From CAIVVT01 sp052145115 (GTDB lineage: Bacteria; Acidobacteriota; Terriglobia; Bryobacterales; Bryobacteraceae): DNA of 64,000 nucleotides. The stretch is from positions 9,602-73,601 of the forward strand of contig JBKQPG010000041.1 of the NCBI GenBank assembly GCA_052145115.1, read 5' to 3'. The notes beneath the pieces were generated by a model. It did not search any database and was not told the origin of the DNA. It saw only the letters and a list, made by a program, of their open reading frames with translations. This document shows positions 39,996-48,464 of the stretch, piece after piece. How positions within the stretch are numbered: position 1 is the first letter of the stretch; each line of letters opens with the position of its first letter. The position numbers and the translations under genes were made by a program.

Positions 39996-41062
39996 GAGGG
40001 CGCCTCCCCCCAGGCTTCATCGAGAGCCGCGAAGAACCGCTCGACTTGCTGCGGCGTTCCGGCGGTGACGCGCACGCAGCCGGGGATTTCGTAACTTCTG
40101 TCGCGCACCAGGACGCCACGAACACGCAGGGAGTCGCGAATGAAAATGGGCTTCTCACCGGCGCGAAACAGAACGAAGTTGCCCTGGCTGCTGTAATAGC
40201 CGATGCCGCGCTGGTCGAAGCCGGCGTACAGCAGATCGCGCGCGGCCAGTGCCTGTTGAACGAAGTCGTCGACGTAAGCACGATCCTGCACCGCGGCGCG
40301 GGCCGCGATGGCCGCCAGGATGTTCACGCTATAGGGCGACTGTGCCTTGCGCAGGTATTGCACGTTGGCGGCTTGTGAGAACAGGCAGCCGATGCGCAGC
40401 GCGGCGAGGCCGTAGGCCTTGGAGAAGGTCCGGCTGACGAACAGGTTGTGGAAGCGCGCGAGCAGCGGCAGCGCGGTCAGGCCGCAGAAGTCGTAGTAGG
40501 CTTCGTCGATCAGCACGGCGGCGTGAGGAGCGCGCTGGAGCAGGGATTCGAGGCCGTCGATCCCGATGGCGGTGCCGGTCGGATTGTTGGGGTTGGCGAG
40601 GAGGATGGCACGTGTGGAAGGCGTGACGAGCGCGAGCAGCTCCTCCAGGGGGAAGGCGAGATCGGCGGGTTTGTAGGGCAGATTGATGACGCGCGCTCCG
40701 GCGACTTCGGCGTAGAAGCGGTACATCGCGTAGGAGGGATGGAGAACGATCACTTCCTGGTTGTCGTCGACGAAGGTGTTGATGAGCACCTGGATCGCCT
40801 CATCGGTACCGTTGGTCAGCAGGAATTGCTGTTCGGGGACGCCGAAGAACCGCGACAGGGCGGCGCGGGTGGCTTCATATTCGGGGTAAATGGCGAGGCG
40901 CTCGGCGGTAAGAGCGGCGGTGAGCGCCTCGACGACTGCGGGCGAGCAGCCGACCGTATTCTCGTTGAAATCGAGACGCAGCTTGCCCTCGCGGCCGGCG
41001 GTGGGCGGCGAGTACGGCGCCATTTTGACGACCGCCTCGCGCGGTCTCAAGATCTCAGCCAC
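39992..41062 (-). CDS. hisC: Histidinol-phosphate aminotransferase
   Basis: 356 residues, a class I/II aminotransferase. LRLDFNENTVGCSPAVVEAL and LTNGTDEAIQVLINTF open the domain, NPNNPTGTAIG and DEAYYDFCG bind the cofactor ring, and SRTFSKAYGLAALRIG holds the Schiff-base lysine near residue 223. The tail FARALDEAWGEAPS-like end is normal. It transfers an amino group from glutamate to imidazole acetol phosphate. It overlaps hisD by eight bases and the HAD gene by four. Confidence 0.95.
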   Translation of the reverse strand: MAEILRPREAVVKMAPYSPPTAGREGKLRLDFNENTVGCSPAVVEALTAALTAERLAIYPEYEATRAALSRFFGVPEQQFLLTNGTDEAIQVLINTFVDDNQEVIVLHPSYAMYRFYAEVAGARVINLPYKPADLAFPLEELLALVTPSTRAILLANPNNPTGTAIGIDGLESLLQRAPHAAVLIDEAYYDFCGLTALPLLARFHNLFVSRTFSKAYGLAALRIGCLFSQAANVQYLRKAQSPYSVNILAAIAARAAVQDRAYVDDFVQQALAARDLLYAGFDQRGIGYYSSQGNFVLFRAGEKPIFIRDSLRVRGVLVRDRSYEIPGCVRVTAGTPQQVERFFAALDEAWGEAPS

Positions 41063-42299
41063 GGCGCACCTCCACGGAACGGGCGTGGGCTTCCAGGCCC
41101 TCGGCGCGGGCCAGCGTCGTGATGGCGGGCGCCAATCGCTCGAGCGCAGCGGGGCTGAGTTGCTGGACCGAGATGAGCTTCACGAAGTCGGCCGCGCTGA
41201 GGCCTCCGCGCAGGCGGGCCGCGCCAGAGGTGGGCAGGACGTGGTTGGGTCCGGAGGCGTAGTCGCCCGCGGCCTCGGGGCTGGACGGACCCAGGAAAAC
41301 GCTGCCGGCGTGGCGGATGCCGGGCAGGAGGCTGGCGTCGTGCAGGCTGAGGTGTTCGGGCGCGAAACGGTTCGCGAGTTCGACGGCCTCGGCATCGGAA
41401 CGGACGAGGATAATGGCGCTGTTTCGGTCAATGGCCGCGCGGGCCGTGGGCGCGGTGGGCAACGTTTCCAACTGTTTTTCGATTTCCGCTGCGACGGCCT
41501 TCGCGAGCTTCTTCGAACGCGTGAGCAGGATCGCCGATGCGGCGGCGTCGTGCTCGGCCTGGGCCAGCATGTCGGCGGCGAGCCAGCGCGGGTCGGCGTC
41601 GGAGGCGATGATGAGGATCTCGGTGGGGCCGGCGACGAAGTCGATGCCGACCTCGCCGGCGAGCAGCTTTTTCGCGGCGGCCACGTAGATATTGCCCGGG
41701 CCGACGATGCGGTCAGCGCGCGGGACGGTGCGCGTGCCGTAGGCGAAAGCGGCGATGGCCTGCGCGCCGCCCATCTCGAAGACGCGCGTCGCCTTGAGCA
41801 TCGAAGCAACGCCGAGGATTTCATCCACCGGGCGCGGCGTGGCCAGCATGATATTGGCGACGCCGGCCACTTGCGCGGGGACGACGGTCATGATCACGGT
41901 GGAGGGCAGCGGGTAACGGCCGGCGGGGATGTAGGCTGCGACGCTGTCCAGCGGCCGCACGATTTGCGACAGCTTCAGGCCCGGGGCGGGCTGGATGCGC
42001 TTCGCCACCGGCAATTGCAGCTTCGCGAAGGCGCGGACGTTGCGCACCGACGTCTGGACGGCGCGACGGAACTGCGGCGACAAGCGGCCGGCGGCGGCAT
42101 TCAACTCCTGTTGAGGCACCGCGACGCTGCGGCGGGTCAGCCCGTCGAAGCGGCGGGCGTATTCCAGCAGCGCACGGTCGCCGCGCTTGCGGACGGCGTC
42201 GAGGATCGGGCGCACGATCTGTTCGGCCTCGTTCAGGCGCGCGGCGCGGCGGCGCAAGAGGCCGGCAGCGGCGGTGCTTTCCACGATGCGGATCATCAA
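41055..42299 (-). CDS. hisD: Histidinol dehydrogenase
   Basis: 414 residues, slightly short of the usual 430. ALLEYARRFDGLTRRSVAVPQQE, AAYIPAGRYPLPSTVIMTVVPAQVAG, GNIYVAAAKKLLAGEVGIDFVAGPTEILIIAS, AEHDAAASAILLT and FAPEHLSLHD are the expected segments, and the zinc His/Glu/Asp ligands fall in them (QAEHD, PEH). It oxidises histidinol to histidine in two NAD-dependent steps. Tandem ATG codons open the gene at 42299. It lies 23 bases after hisG. Confidence 0.96.
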   Translation of the reverse strand: MMIRIVESTAAAGLLRRRAARLNEAEQIVRPILDAVRKRGDRALLEYARRFDGLTRRSVAVPQQELNAAAGRLSPQFRRAVQTSVRNVRAFAKLQLPVAKRIQPAPGLKLSQIVRPLDSVAAYIPAGRYPLPSTVIMTVVPAQVAGVANIMLATPRPVDEILGVASMLKATRVFEMGGAQAIAAFAYGTRTVPRADRIVGPGNIYVAAAKKLLAGEVGIDFVAGPTEILIIASDADPRWLAADMLAQAEHDAAASAILLTRSKKLAKAVAAEIEKQLETLPTAPTARAAIDRNSAIILVRSDAEAVELANRFAPEHLSLHDASLLPGIRHAGSVFLGPSSPEAAGDYASGPNHVLPTSGAARLRGGLSAADFVKLISVQQLSPAALERLAPAITTLARAEGLEAHARSVEVRRG

Positions 42300-42322
42300 T
42301 TAAACCTCACGGGGAGTGGGCC

Positions 42323-43192
42323 TCATAGCACGATCTTGTTGAGCGGGTATTCGACAATGCCCTGCGCTCCCGCTTCCTTCAAACGCGGGATGATGTTGCG
42401 CACGGTGGCTTCATCGAGAATCGTGTTGACCGCCAGCCATTCGCCGTCGCTCAGCGGCGAGATGGTCGGATTCTTCAGCGCCGGGAGCACGCTAATCACT
42501 TTCGCGAGGTCGCTTTTGTTGACGTTCAGCATCAGACCGACCTTGCCGAGCGCGTTGATGGCGCCCTCGAGCAACATTTTGATGTCTTCCATCTTGCGGC
42601 GTTTCCACGCGTCTTCCCAGGAAGACTTGTTGGCGATGAATTGCGTGTTCGACTCCATCACAGTGTCGATGATGCGCAGCTTATTGGCGCGCAGCGACGA
42701 GCCGGTTTCGGTCACTTCGACGATGGCGTCGGCCAGCACCGGCGGCTTCACCTCGGTCGCGCCCCAACTGAACTCGACCTTGGCCGTGACGCCGAATTTC
42801 GCGAGATAGCGTTTCGTCGCGCCGACCAGCTCCGTGGCGATGATCTTGCCTTGCAGGTCCTTGACGCTCGCGAACGGCGAGGCCTCGGGCACGGCCAGCA
42901 CCCAGCGCACCTTGCCGAAGCTCTGCTTGGCGTAGATCAGGTCGGCGACGGTGACCACGTCGGCATCGTTCTCGACCACCCAGTCGTAGCCGGTCAGACC
43001 GGCGTCGAGAACGCCGTCCTCGACGTAGCGCGCCATTTCCTGAGCGCGGATCAGCATGCACTCGATTTCGGGGTCGTCGACGGCGGGGAAGTAGCTGCGG
43101 CTCGAAACCTGGATGTTGAATCCGGCGCGGCGGAACAGATCGACCGTCGCGTTCTCGAGGCTGCCCTTGGGAATGCCCAGCTTGAGCGTCAT
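42323..43192 (-). CDS. hisG: ATP phosphoribosyltransferase, long form
   Basis: 289 residues. LKLGIPKGSLENATVDLFRRAGF opens the transferase, DAGLTGYDWVVENDADV and GKIIATELVGATKRYLAKFGV follow, and EVTETGSSLRANKLRIID closes it. About 80 extra residues after position 210 (ALGKVGLMLNVNKSDLAKVISVLPALKNPTISPL...) form the C-terminal histidine-binding domain of the long, feedback-inhibited HisG, so HisZ is not needed. It commits ATP and PRPP to histidine synthesis. The ATG at 43192 overlaps the hisI stop (ATGA), and GGAGGG precedes it. Enzyme feedback and transcriptional attenuation therefore control the same pathway. Confidence 0.96.
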   Translation of the reverse strand: MTLKLGIPKGSLENATVDLFRRAGFNIQVSSRSYFPAVDDPEIECMLIRAQEMARYVEDGVLDAGLTGYDWVVENDADVVTVADLIYAKQSFGKVRWVLAVPEASPFASVKDLQGKIIATELVGATKRYLAKFGVTAKVEFSWGATEVKPPVLADAIVEVTETGSSLRANKLRIIDTVMESNTQFIANKSSWEDAWKRRKMEDIKMLLEGAINALGKVGLMLNVNKSDLAKVISVLPALKNPTISPLSDGEWLAVNTILDEATVRNIIPRLKEAGAQGIVEYPLNKIVL

Positions 43193-43569
43193 TGCTTCCC
43201 TCCGTAGACACTTTTCGGATCGTAGGTTTGCGCCTCGGTGATCTTCCACGCGCCGGCGTCGAGCGTGCGGAAGAAGCAGCTGGCGTAGCCTTCGTGACAC
43301 ACGCCGGGGCCAAGCGCCTCCACCTGCACGAGCAGGCAATCCTGGTCGCAATCGGTCTGGATGGACTTGACGGCGAGGCGATGGCCGGAGCTCTCGCCCT
43401 TCATCCACAGCTTGTCGCGGGAGCGCGAGTAGAAGACCGCGTAGCCGCTCTCCACCGTCCTCGTGAAGGCCTCGCCGTTCATGAAGCCGACCATCAGCAC
43501 GCGGCCGCTACGGTGGTCCTGAATCACGGCCGGAATCAGCCCGCCGGTTTTTGCGAAATCGAGATCCAT
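43189..43569 (-). CDS. hisI: Phosphoribosyl-AMP cyclohydrolase (HisI, no HisE domain)
   Basis: 126 residues. GGLIPAVIQDHRSGRVLMVGFMN, YAVFYSRSRDKLWMKGESSGHRL, then DCDQDCLLVQVEALGPGVCHEGYASCFFR with the zinc cysteines, are diagnostic. It opens the purine ring of PR-AMP. In many bacteria hisI is fused to hisE (PR-ATP pyrophosphatase); here the protein ends at the cyclohydrolase, and no hisE occurs in the operon or window, so hisE must lie elsewhere. It is the first structural gene, with GAGGA about ten bases upstream of the ATG at 43569, and stands downstream of the leader-terminator. Confidence 0.95.
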   Translation of the reverse strand: MDLDFAKTGGLIPAVIQDHRSGRVLMVGFMNGEAFTRTVESGYAVFYSRSRDKLWMKGESSGHRLAVKSIQTDCDQDCLLVQVEALGPGVCHEGYASCFFRTLDAGAWKITEAQTYDPKSVYGGKQ

Positions 43570-43599
43570 CTCTGTAGGTTCCTCAAAAAGTTACGATGC

Positions 43600-43634
43600 A
43601 AACAAAACGGCCCGCTCCCTCTCGGGGCGGGCCG
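43600..43634 (-). terminator. Attenuator terminator of the his operon
   Basis: On the minus strand GGCCCGCC-CCGAGAGG-GAGCGGGCC is followed by GTTTTG, giving a GC-rich hairpin 30 bases before hisI. It lies between the leader peptide and hisI. Its 5' arm could pair with upstream leader bases to form an antiterminator, but I did not compute the alternatives. Confidence 0.75.
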
Positions 43635-43661
43635 ATGCGCTTGAAGTCCTTTCGCGAACGC

Positions 43662-43733
43662 TCAGGACACGGCGGGCCCGCCCATCCCATGATGATGGTG
43701 ATGATGGCGGCCGGTGTTCAGAGCGGTCTGCAT
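43662..43733 (-). CDS. hisL: His operon leader peptide with six consecutive His codons
   Basis: A 23-codon frame from the ATG at 43733 to the TGA at 43662-43664. It reads MQTALNTGR, then six histidines in a row, then GMGGPAVS. A run of His codons directly before a terminator and hisI is the hallmark of ribosome-mediated attenuation: scarcity of charged tRNA-His stalls the ribosome in the run and favours antitermination. No Shine-Dalgarno sequence lies before the ATG, and a -10-like TATTCT (complement of 43742-43747) stands so close that the mRNA may begin at or next to the AUG. The codon run is CAT CAT CAC CAT CAT CAT. Confidence 0.85.
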   Translation of the reverse strand: MQTALNTGRHHHHHHGMGGPAVS

Positions 43734-43741
43734 GAAATCGT

Positions 43742-43747
43742 AGAATA
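43742..43747 (-). promoter_or_regulatory. Candidate extended -10 for the his leader
   Basis: Minus strand TGC-TATTCT has the extended -10 TGN followed by a -10-like hexamer. No good -35 stands 17 bases upstream. A start site about seven bases downstream falls within two or three bases of the leader ATG, which would make the leader peptide leaderless. Confidence 0.4.
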
Positions 43748-43962
43748 GCACAATCCTGCGCGGCGCGGGGATCTCGGGCAATCACAGATATTGAGTCGAT
43801 TTCCGGATCGACGGTTATTCACGCGCTGCTCCGGAGGGCACATGTCTGCTTTGCCGACAAACCGTCAGTGCATGGATCGTAGCCTGGCAGGGAAAACGTT
43901 CGGCCATGCGTGATCAACGAATTACAACTTCGCCTATCGCCGAAACGCTATTATATTAGCTT

Positions 43963-45108
43963 ATGCCTGAGTTTGAGCAGGAACCATTCAGTCCGGAAGA
44001 GCAGGAAGTTGACGATGAGCCATACGCGCCCTCTTACCAACTTGCTGAGCGGGAAGTCCAGACCATTCCCGCAGATCCCGACGTAGAGACGATTCTTCGC
44101 CGCATAGAAGACAAGAACCTGATCCTGCGCCCTGATTTTCAGCGGACGAGCGTCTGGGACAACACAAAGAAGAGCCGCCTCGTCGAATCGCTGCTGTTGA
44201 ATCTGCCAATTCCGCCCTGCTTCTTGGCTGAAGACGAAAATGGTGTTCGTGTTGTCGTCGATGGACAGCAGCGGTTGAATTCTGTCGACGATTTCTATCA
44301 CGGGCGCTATGCCCTGTGCGGTTTGCAGGTACTGAAGGACCTTAATGGCAAGAGGTGGGCAGAATTGCCGCCAAAGTTGGACCGCAAGATCCTGCAACGC
44401 GTGATACGCACACTAGTCATCTCACACCACTCGAACCCTGGCATTCGATTTGAGATCTTCGAACGACTCAACTCGGGCGGCGAACCCCTCACCGAGCAGG
44501 AGATCAGGAACGCCACGATGCGAGGGGAATTCAACAAGCTTCTGAACACAATTGCCAATTCGTCCGATTTTCTCACGGCGATGCGAGCAAAGAGACCTGA
44601 CCCCAGGCTGCGGCATCACGAGCTTATCTTACGATTTTTCGCAGTGAGATCTGCCATCAAGGACTATCGACCGCCGCTGAAGATGATTCTCAGCGAGTAC
44701 ATGCGGGAAAACCGTGAACCGAGCTCGGAATCAGTTCAACAGTTTAAGACTCTATTTTCAAATGCGTTTCAGAACGCACGGATCGTGTACGGGGACGATG
44801 CATTTAGGCGCTATCGAGAGAAGGACGGGACGTGCGCATTCGAAAGCGCAGTCAGCAAAGCTGTTTTTGAGCTCGAGATGATATCCTTATCGTACTTCGA
44901 GACCTCAGTAGTTCAGTCCCGAGCTGCAGACATCAAGTCAGCGTATATGATGCTCAGTACGGCCAATAGTGACTTCAGCGACTCCCTATCCCGAGCTACA
45001 GACCACAGAAAGCGTTTCTACAATCGACTCGACCTTTGGAGCGCGGAGCTCCGAAAGCTGGGCTTAATCAGCGAACTAAATAGCTTTCTGGACTCGCGCG
45101 AGGCGTAG
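43963..45108 (+). CDS. DUF262 (ParB/GmrS-like) domain protein
   Basis: 381 residues. LRPDFQRTSVWDNTKKSRLVESLLLNLPIPPCFL and VRVVVDGQQRLNSVDDFY are the R-x-F-Q-R and D-G-Q-Q-R-L motifs of DUF262, the ParB-like nucleotide-hydrolysing fold found in GmrSD type IV restriction enzymes and related defence proteins. After residue 165 come helical segments with no HNH/DUF1524 nuclease motif, so cleavage would have to come from the partner gene. It begins behind TATTAT (43949-43954), with no Shine-Dalgarno sequence, so a leaderless start is likely. Coding is visibly less GC-rich than its neighbours, a sign of transfer. The downstream HEPN gene starts one base after its stop. Confidence 0.88.
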   Translation: MPEFEQEPFSPEEQEVDDEPYAPSYQLAEREVQTIPADPDVETILRRIEDKNLILRPDFQRTSVWDNTKKSRLVESLLLNLPIPPCFLAEDENGVRVVVDGQQRLNSVDDFYHGRYALCGLQVLKDLNGKRWAELPPKLDRKILQRVIRTLVISHHSNPGIRFEIFERLNSGGEPLTEQEIRNATMRGEFNKLLNTIANSSDFLTAMRAKRPDPRLRHHELILRFFAVRSAIKDYRPPLKMILSEYMRENREPSSESVQQFKTLFSNAFQNARIVYGDDAFRRYREKDGTCAFESAVSKAVFELEMISLSYFETSVVQSRAADIKSAYMMLSTANSDFSDSLSRATDHRKRFYNRLDLWSAELRKLGLISELNSFLDSREA

Positions 45109-45109
45109 A

Positions 45110-45799
45110 ATGGGGCCGACAAGGGCCTGGGCCTGCTTTCATGCTGTTCGGCCGGAAATAGCTGATTTGTTAAGGACTTCGCGACGACAATCAGATGCAG
45201 TTGCGCCAGATTGTCGCATGAGTTCACAGGAAAATCACCTTCGCCACGTCGTCGTTGCACTCATTGGCGCTCTTCAATCGTACATTGCGGAAATGCTGGA
45301 AGAACGAGCCGATGAGCTTATCGGCCCCTGGGACACACTGGGCCTTGTCCAGAAGCGATATGTTTCAGTTCAGGCGAGGAGGCGGCTGTCTCGTCTAATC
45401 GACCTGATTGAAGAGCGAGATTTGTCGGAAAACAAGAAGATTGAGCAGTTGCAGGCCTGCATCCAGGATTGCGCAGGCTGGTACGAAACGCCTGCCCTGC
45501 TCGCCCGCTCAGCGTATCGCGAGAAGCTTGAGGGTTTTTTGGCTGACAACGGGACAAAAGCTATTGATCGCGCCGTTTCCCAGTTCGGCAATTGCGGCCT
45601 GTCGTTCTTCAACTGGTTGTCGAAAAACTGCCCTCGATACCGCGGCATCGAGGATCTTCTTGACAGCGTGATCGCGCTCAGGAACGACGTTGCTCACGGT
45701 ACTTTCATCCGGCGAGTGACGCTACGGGAGATACGTGTTTACCGAGTTGCTATTTACCGCTTGATCGGGAAGATCGACGCGTATGAGAGGGCCGCCTGA
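45110..45799 (+). CDS. HEPN-family protein (MAE_28990/MAE_18760-like), candidate RNase toxin
   Basis: 229 residues, mostly helical. The C-terminal motif R-N-D-V-A-H (RX4H) near residue 190, in DSVIALRNDVAHGTFIRRVTLREI, is the catalytic signature of HEPN ribonucleases. The N-terminal two-thirds (HVVVALIGALQSYIAEMLEERADELIGPW) fits the MAE_28990-type long HEPN proteins. The gene begins one base after the DUF262 stop and is presumably translated by reinitiation; an internal ATG at 45218 is possible. By analogy with other HEPN pairs, it is the effector and DUF262 the sensor or switch. Confidence 0.78.
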   Translation: MGPTRAWACFHAVRPEIADLLRTSRRQSDAVAPDCRMSSQENHLRHVVVALIGALQSYIAEMLEERADELIGPWDTLGLVQKRYVSVQARRRLSRLIDLIEERDLSENKKIEQLQACIQDCAGWYETPALLARSAYREKLEGFLADNGTKAIDRAVSQFGNCGLSFFNWLSKNCPRYRGIEDLLDSVIALRNDVAHGTFIRRVTLREIRVYRVAIYRLIGKIDAYERAA

Positions 45800-45836
45800 T
45801 AGCCGCAATTGCCGGCCACTCTGTTAACGCCGCGCC

Positions 45837-47015
45837 TCAGCCCAGCGCCTGCACAAAGTCTGCAATGATGTCGTCGAGATCCTCGATGCCGACTGAGACT
45901 CGCAGCAGCGATTCGGTGACGCCCATCTCGGATTTCATCGGCTGCGGCACTTCGCGATGCGAGGAGATCCAGGGGTAGAGCACCATGGTGTGGACGTCGC
46001 CCAGGGAGGACGCGTTGACCGCCAGCTTGAGCCGGCGCACCAGCGCGAAGATCTCCGGCTTGCCCGCGTCCTTGAGTTCGAAACTCACCATCGCGCCGTA
46101 GAGGCCAACGGGCAGCAGACGCTCGATTACGCGGGCGTCGGGATGCGCCGGGTCGTCGCAATAATAGACCTTGGAAATCGCCGGATGCTGGCGCAGCCAC
46201 GCTGCGAACCCGCGCGCGTTGGCGCAGTGGCGCTCCATGCGCAGCGGAAATGTTTTTGCGCCGCGCATGGCGAGGTAGCTTTCGAAGGGGCCGAGCACCG
46301 GGCCGTAGATGCGCGACAGGCGGCGCATGGTCTCGTAGTGCTCCTCGTCGCTCACCACCAGCCCGCCCAGCACGTCGCCGTGACCCGAAAGGAACTTGGT
46401 CAGGCTGTGGATGGACATATGCGCGCCGTGCTCAAGCGGGCGGATGAGCAGCGGCGTGGCGAAGGTGTTGTCCACTAACAGCGCGGCGTTGACGCCGCGG
46501 CAGCGCGCCGCGATGGCGTCGATGTCGGAGACGCGCAGGACGGGATTGGAGATGGACTCAACCACGACTGCGCCGGGCGTTTGTTCGGCAATCGCCGCGT
46601 CCAACGCCGCCAAGTCATTCGTATCGACATAGCGCACGCGCAACCCGAAGGGCTCCATGACATTGCTGAGCAGCTTGATGGTGGCGCCGTAGATGTCGCG
46701 CGCGCATATGACGCTTTTGGGACGGTTCAGGAGGACCGAAGTCAGCGCGATCTGCAGCGCCGACATGCCGGAGGCCGTGGCGAGCGCGCCGAATCCGTTC
46801 TCGAAGGCCGTGATCTGCTCCTCCAGCGCGACGTTGGTGGGGTTCATGTAGCGCTGGTAGGCGTAGCCGCGCTCGTCGCCGCCGAAGATGCGGTCCTGCT
46901 CCTCGAGGCCGTCGGTCACGAAGCTGGCGGCCGTGTAGATGGGGGTCGCGACGCCGATTTGCGGCGGGGCCGGCTTGCGCTCGCCGCTATGAATGGCCTG
47001 GGTATGAATCTTCAC
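45837..47015 (-). CDS. Cys/Met metabolism PLP-dependent enzyme (cystathionine gamma-synthase/lyase type)
   Basis: 392 residues. Expected blocks in order: TQAIHSGERKPAPPQIGVATPIYTAASF, RYMNPTNVALEEQITAFENG, ATASGMSALQIALTS, LLVDNTFATPLLIRPLEHGAHMSIHSLTKFLSGHGDVLGG (PLP lysine near residue 208), and LRVSVGIEDLDDIIADF. Members interconvert cysteine, homocysteine and their O-acyl precursors. Which of cystathionine gamma-synthase, gamma-lyase or O-acetylhomoserine sulfhydrylase it is cannot be told from the motifs alone. It lies 30 bases downstream of cysS on the same strand, suggesting an operon linking sulfur amino acids to Cys-tRNA charging. Confidence 0.9.
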   Translation of the reverse strand: MKIHTQAIHSGERKPAPPQIGVATPIYTAASFVTDGLEEQDRIFGGDERGYAYQRYMNPTNVALEEQITAFENGFGALATASGMSALQIALTSVLLNRPKSVICARDIYGATIKLLSNVMEPFGLRVRYVDTNDLAALDAAIAEQTPGAVVVESISNPVLRVSDIDAIAARCRGVNAALLVDNTFATPLLIRPLEHGAHMSIHSLTKFLSGHGDVLGGLVVSDEEHYETMRRLSRIYGPVLGPFESYLAMRGAKTFPLRMERHCANARGFAAWLRQHPAISKVYYCDDPAHPDARVIERLLPVGLYGAMVSFELKDAGKPEIFALVRRLKLAVNASSLGDVHTMVLYPWISSHREVPQPMKSEMGVTESLLRVSVGIEDLDDIIADFVQALG

Positions 47016-47045
47016 TGCGCTTCTCCGGGGGATATTTGACGGACG

Positions 47046-48446
47046 CTACTTGCGCTTCCAGCGGGTACCGTCGCGCGTGTCTTCCAGAATAATGCCCTGC
47101 TCGAGCAGTTCGTTGCGAATGGAATCGGCGAGGGCGAAATTACGGGCCTTCTTGGCGCGATTGCGCTCCGCGACGCGCTCGTCGATCTGCGCATCGCTTA
47201 GGCCGCCTGGCGCGGCGGAGGGTTCGAGCACGGCGAAGATTGCGTCGAAGCGGCGCAGCACGTGGAGGGCCGCGTCGCGGTTGGAGGCGCGGAACTGGCC
47301 CGCGTCCATGGCCGTGTTGGCGTCGCGGATGAATTCGAAGACTGCGGCCAGCGCGTCGGCGGTGTTGAGATCGTCGTCGAGGCCGGCGTCGAAGGCTTCC
47401 ATCGCACGCGCGGCGCGCTCGTCCAAGGCCGGATTTTGGCCTTCGCCAAGTTTTTCGTTGCGCAGACGCCACTCGAAGCTGCGGAGGCGCTCGATGGCGG
47501 CTCGCGCTGCGTCGAGGCCCTCGAAGGTGAAGTTCAACTGCTTGCGGTAGGGCGTCCCGGTGAGCAGAAAACGGACCGCCTCGGGCGCGTAGCCACGGTC
47601 GAGGATGTCGCGCAGGGTGTAGAAATTGCCGAGCGACTTGGCCATCTTTTTGCCTTCGACCATGAGGTGCTCAGCGTGCAGCCAGAAGCGCACGAAGGGC
47701 TTGCCGGTGAGCGACTCCGACTGGGCGATCTCGTTTTCGTGATGCGGGAAGATCAGGTCGACGCCGCCGGAGTGAATGTCCAGCGTCTGGCCGAGGTACT
47801 TCATGGCCATCACGGAGCACTCGATGTGCCAGCCCGGGCGGCCCTCGCCCATGGGGGCTTCCCAGGCCGGCTCGCCGGGTTTGCGGGCCTTCCACAGGAC
47901 AAAGTCGCGGGCATCGTCCTTGTCGTATTCGTCGACCTCGACACGCGCGCCGGCGACGTTGCCGCCGAAGTTGGTGTGGCTGAGTTTGCCGTACTGGGGG
48001 AAGGTTGCGATGCGGAAGTAGGTGGAGCCTTCGCTGGAGTAGGTGTGGCCCGTGGCGGCCAGTTTTGAAATCGCCGCGACCATGTCGGGGATGTGCGCGG
48101 TGGCGTAGACCAGGCGTTCGGGCGTTTCGATGCGCAGCGCCGCCGCGTCCTGAAAAAAGGCGTCGCTGTAAGTCTGCGTGTACTCCTGGATGGAGACGCC
48201 GCGCTCCATGGCGCTGCGGATGATTTTGTCCTCCACGTCGGTGACGTTCATGACGTGGTCCAGCGCGTAGCCGCGCGCGCGGAGCGTGCGGCGCAGGATG
48301 TCCTGGAAGGCGAATGTGCGGAAATTGCCGATGTGAACGAAGGAGTAAACGGTGGGTCCGCAGGTGTACATGCGGACCGTCTTGCCGTCGGCGGGGACGA
48401 ACTCCTCGAGCCGCTGCGTGAGCGTATTGTGGAAGCGCAATGCCAT
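47046..48446 (-). CDS. cysS: Cysteinyl-tRNA synthetase
   Basis: 466 residues from the ATG at 48446. YTCGPTVYSFVHIGNFRTF has the zinc-binding Cys and the HIGN version of HIGH. GWHIECSVMAMKYLG and DLIFPHHENEIAQSE add further zinc ligands. MVEGKKMAKSLGNFYTLRD is the KMSKS loop, here KMAKS. The C-terminal helical domain ends with the usual ILEDTRDGTRW. It loads cysteine on tRNA-Cys. It is divergent from tgt with only 38 bases between the starts, and the PLP enzyme gene follows 30 bases later. Confidence 0.96.
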   Translation of the reverse strand: MALRFHNTLTQRLEEFVPADGKTVRMYTCGPTVYSFVHIGNFRTFAFQDILRRTLRARGYALDHVMNVTDVEDKIIRSAMERGVSIQEYTQTYSDAFFQDAAALRIETPERLVYATAHIPDMVAAISKLAATGHTYSSEGSTYFRIATFPQYGKLSHTNFGGNVAGARVEVDEYDKDDARDFVLWKARKPGEPAWEAPMGEGRPGWHIECSVMAMKYLGQTLDIHSGGVDLIFPHHENEIAQSESLTGKPFVRFWLHAEHLMVEGKKMAKSLGNFYTLRDILDRGYAPEAVRFLLTGTPYRKQLNFTFEGLDAARAAIERLRSFEWRLRNEKLGEGQNPALDERAARAMEAFDAGLDDDLNTADALAAVFEFIRDANTAMDAGQFRASNRDAALHVLRRFDAIFAVLEPSAAPGGLSDAQIDERVAERNRAKKARNFALADSIRNELLEQGIILEDTRDGTRWKRK

Positions 48447-48464
48447 GATCCGAGAGAGAACCGT

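Noticed and set aside
43685..43706. Run of six His codons as vector-derived tag contamination
   Set aside because: It lies in a natural his-operon leader, in the right frame, before a terminator and hisI, and uses mixed CAT/CAC codons; the attenuator explanation fits fully.
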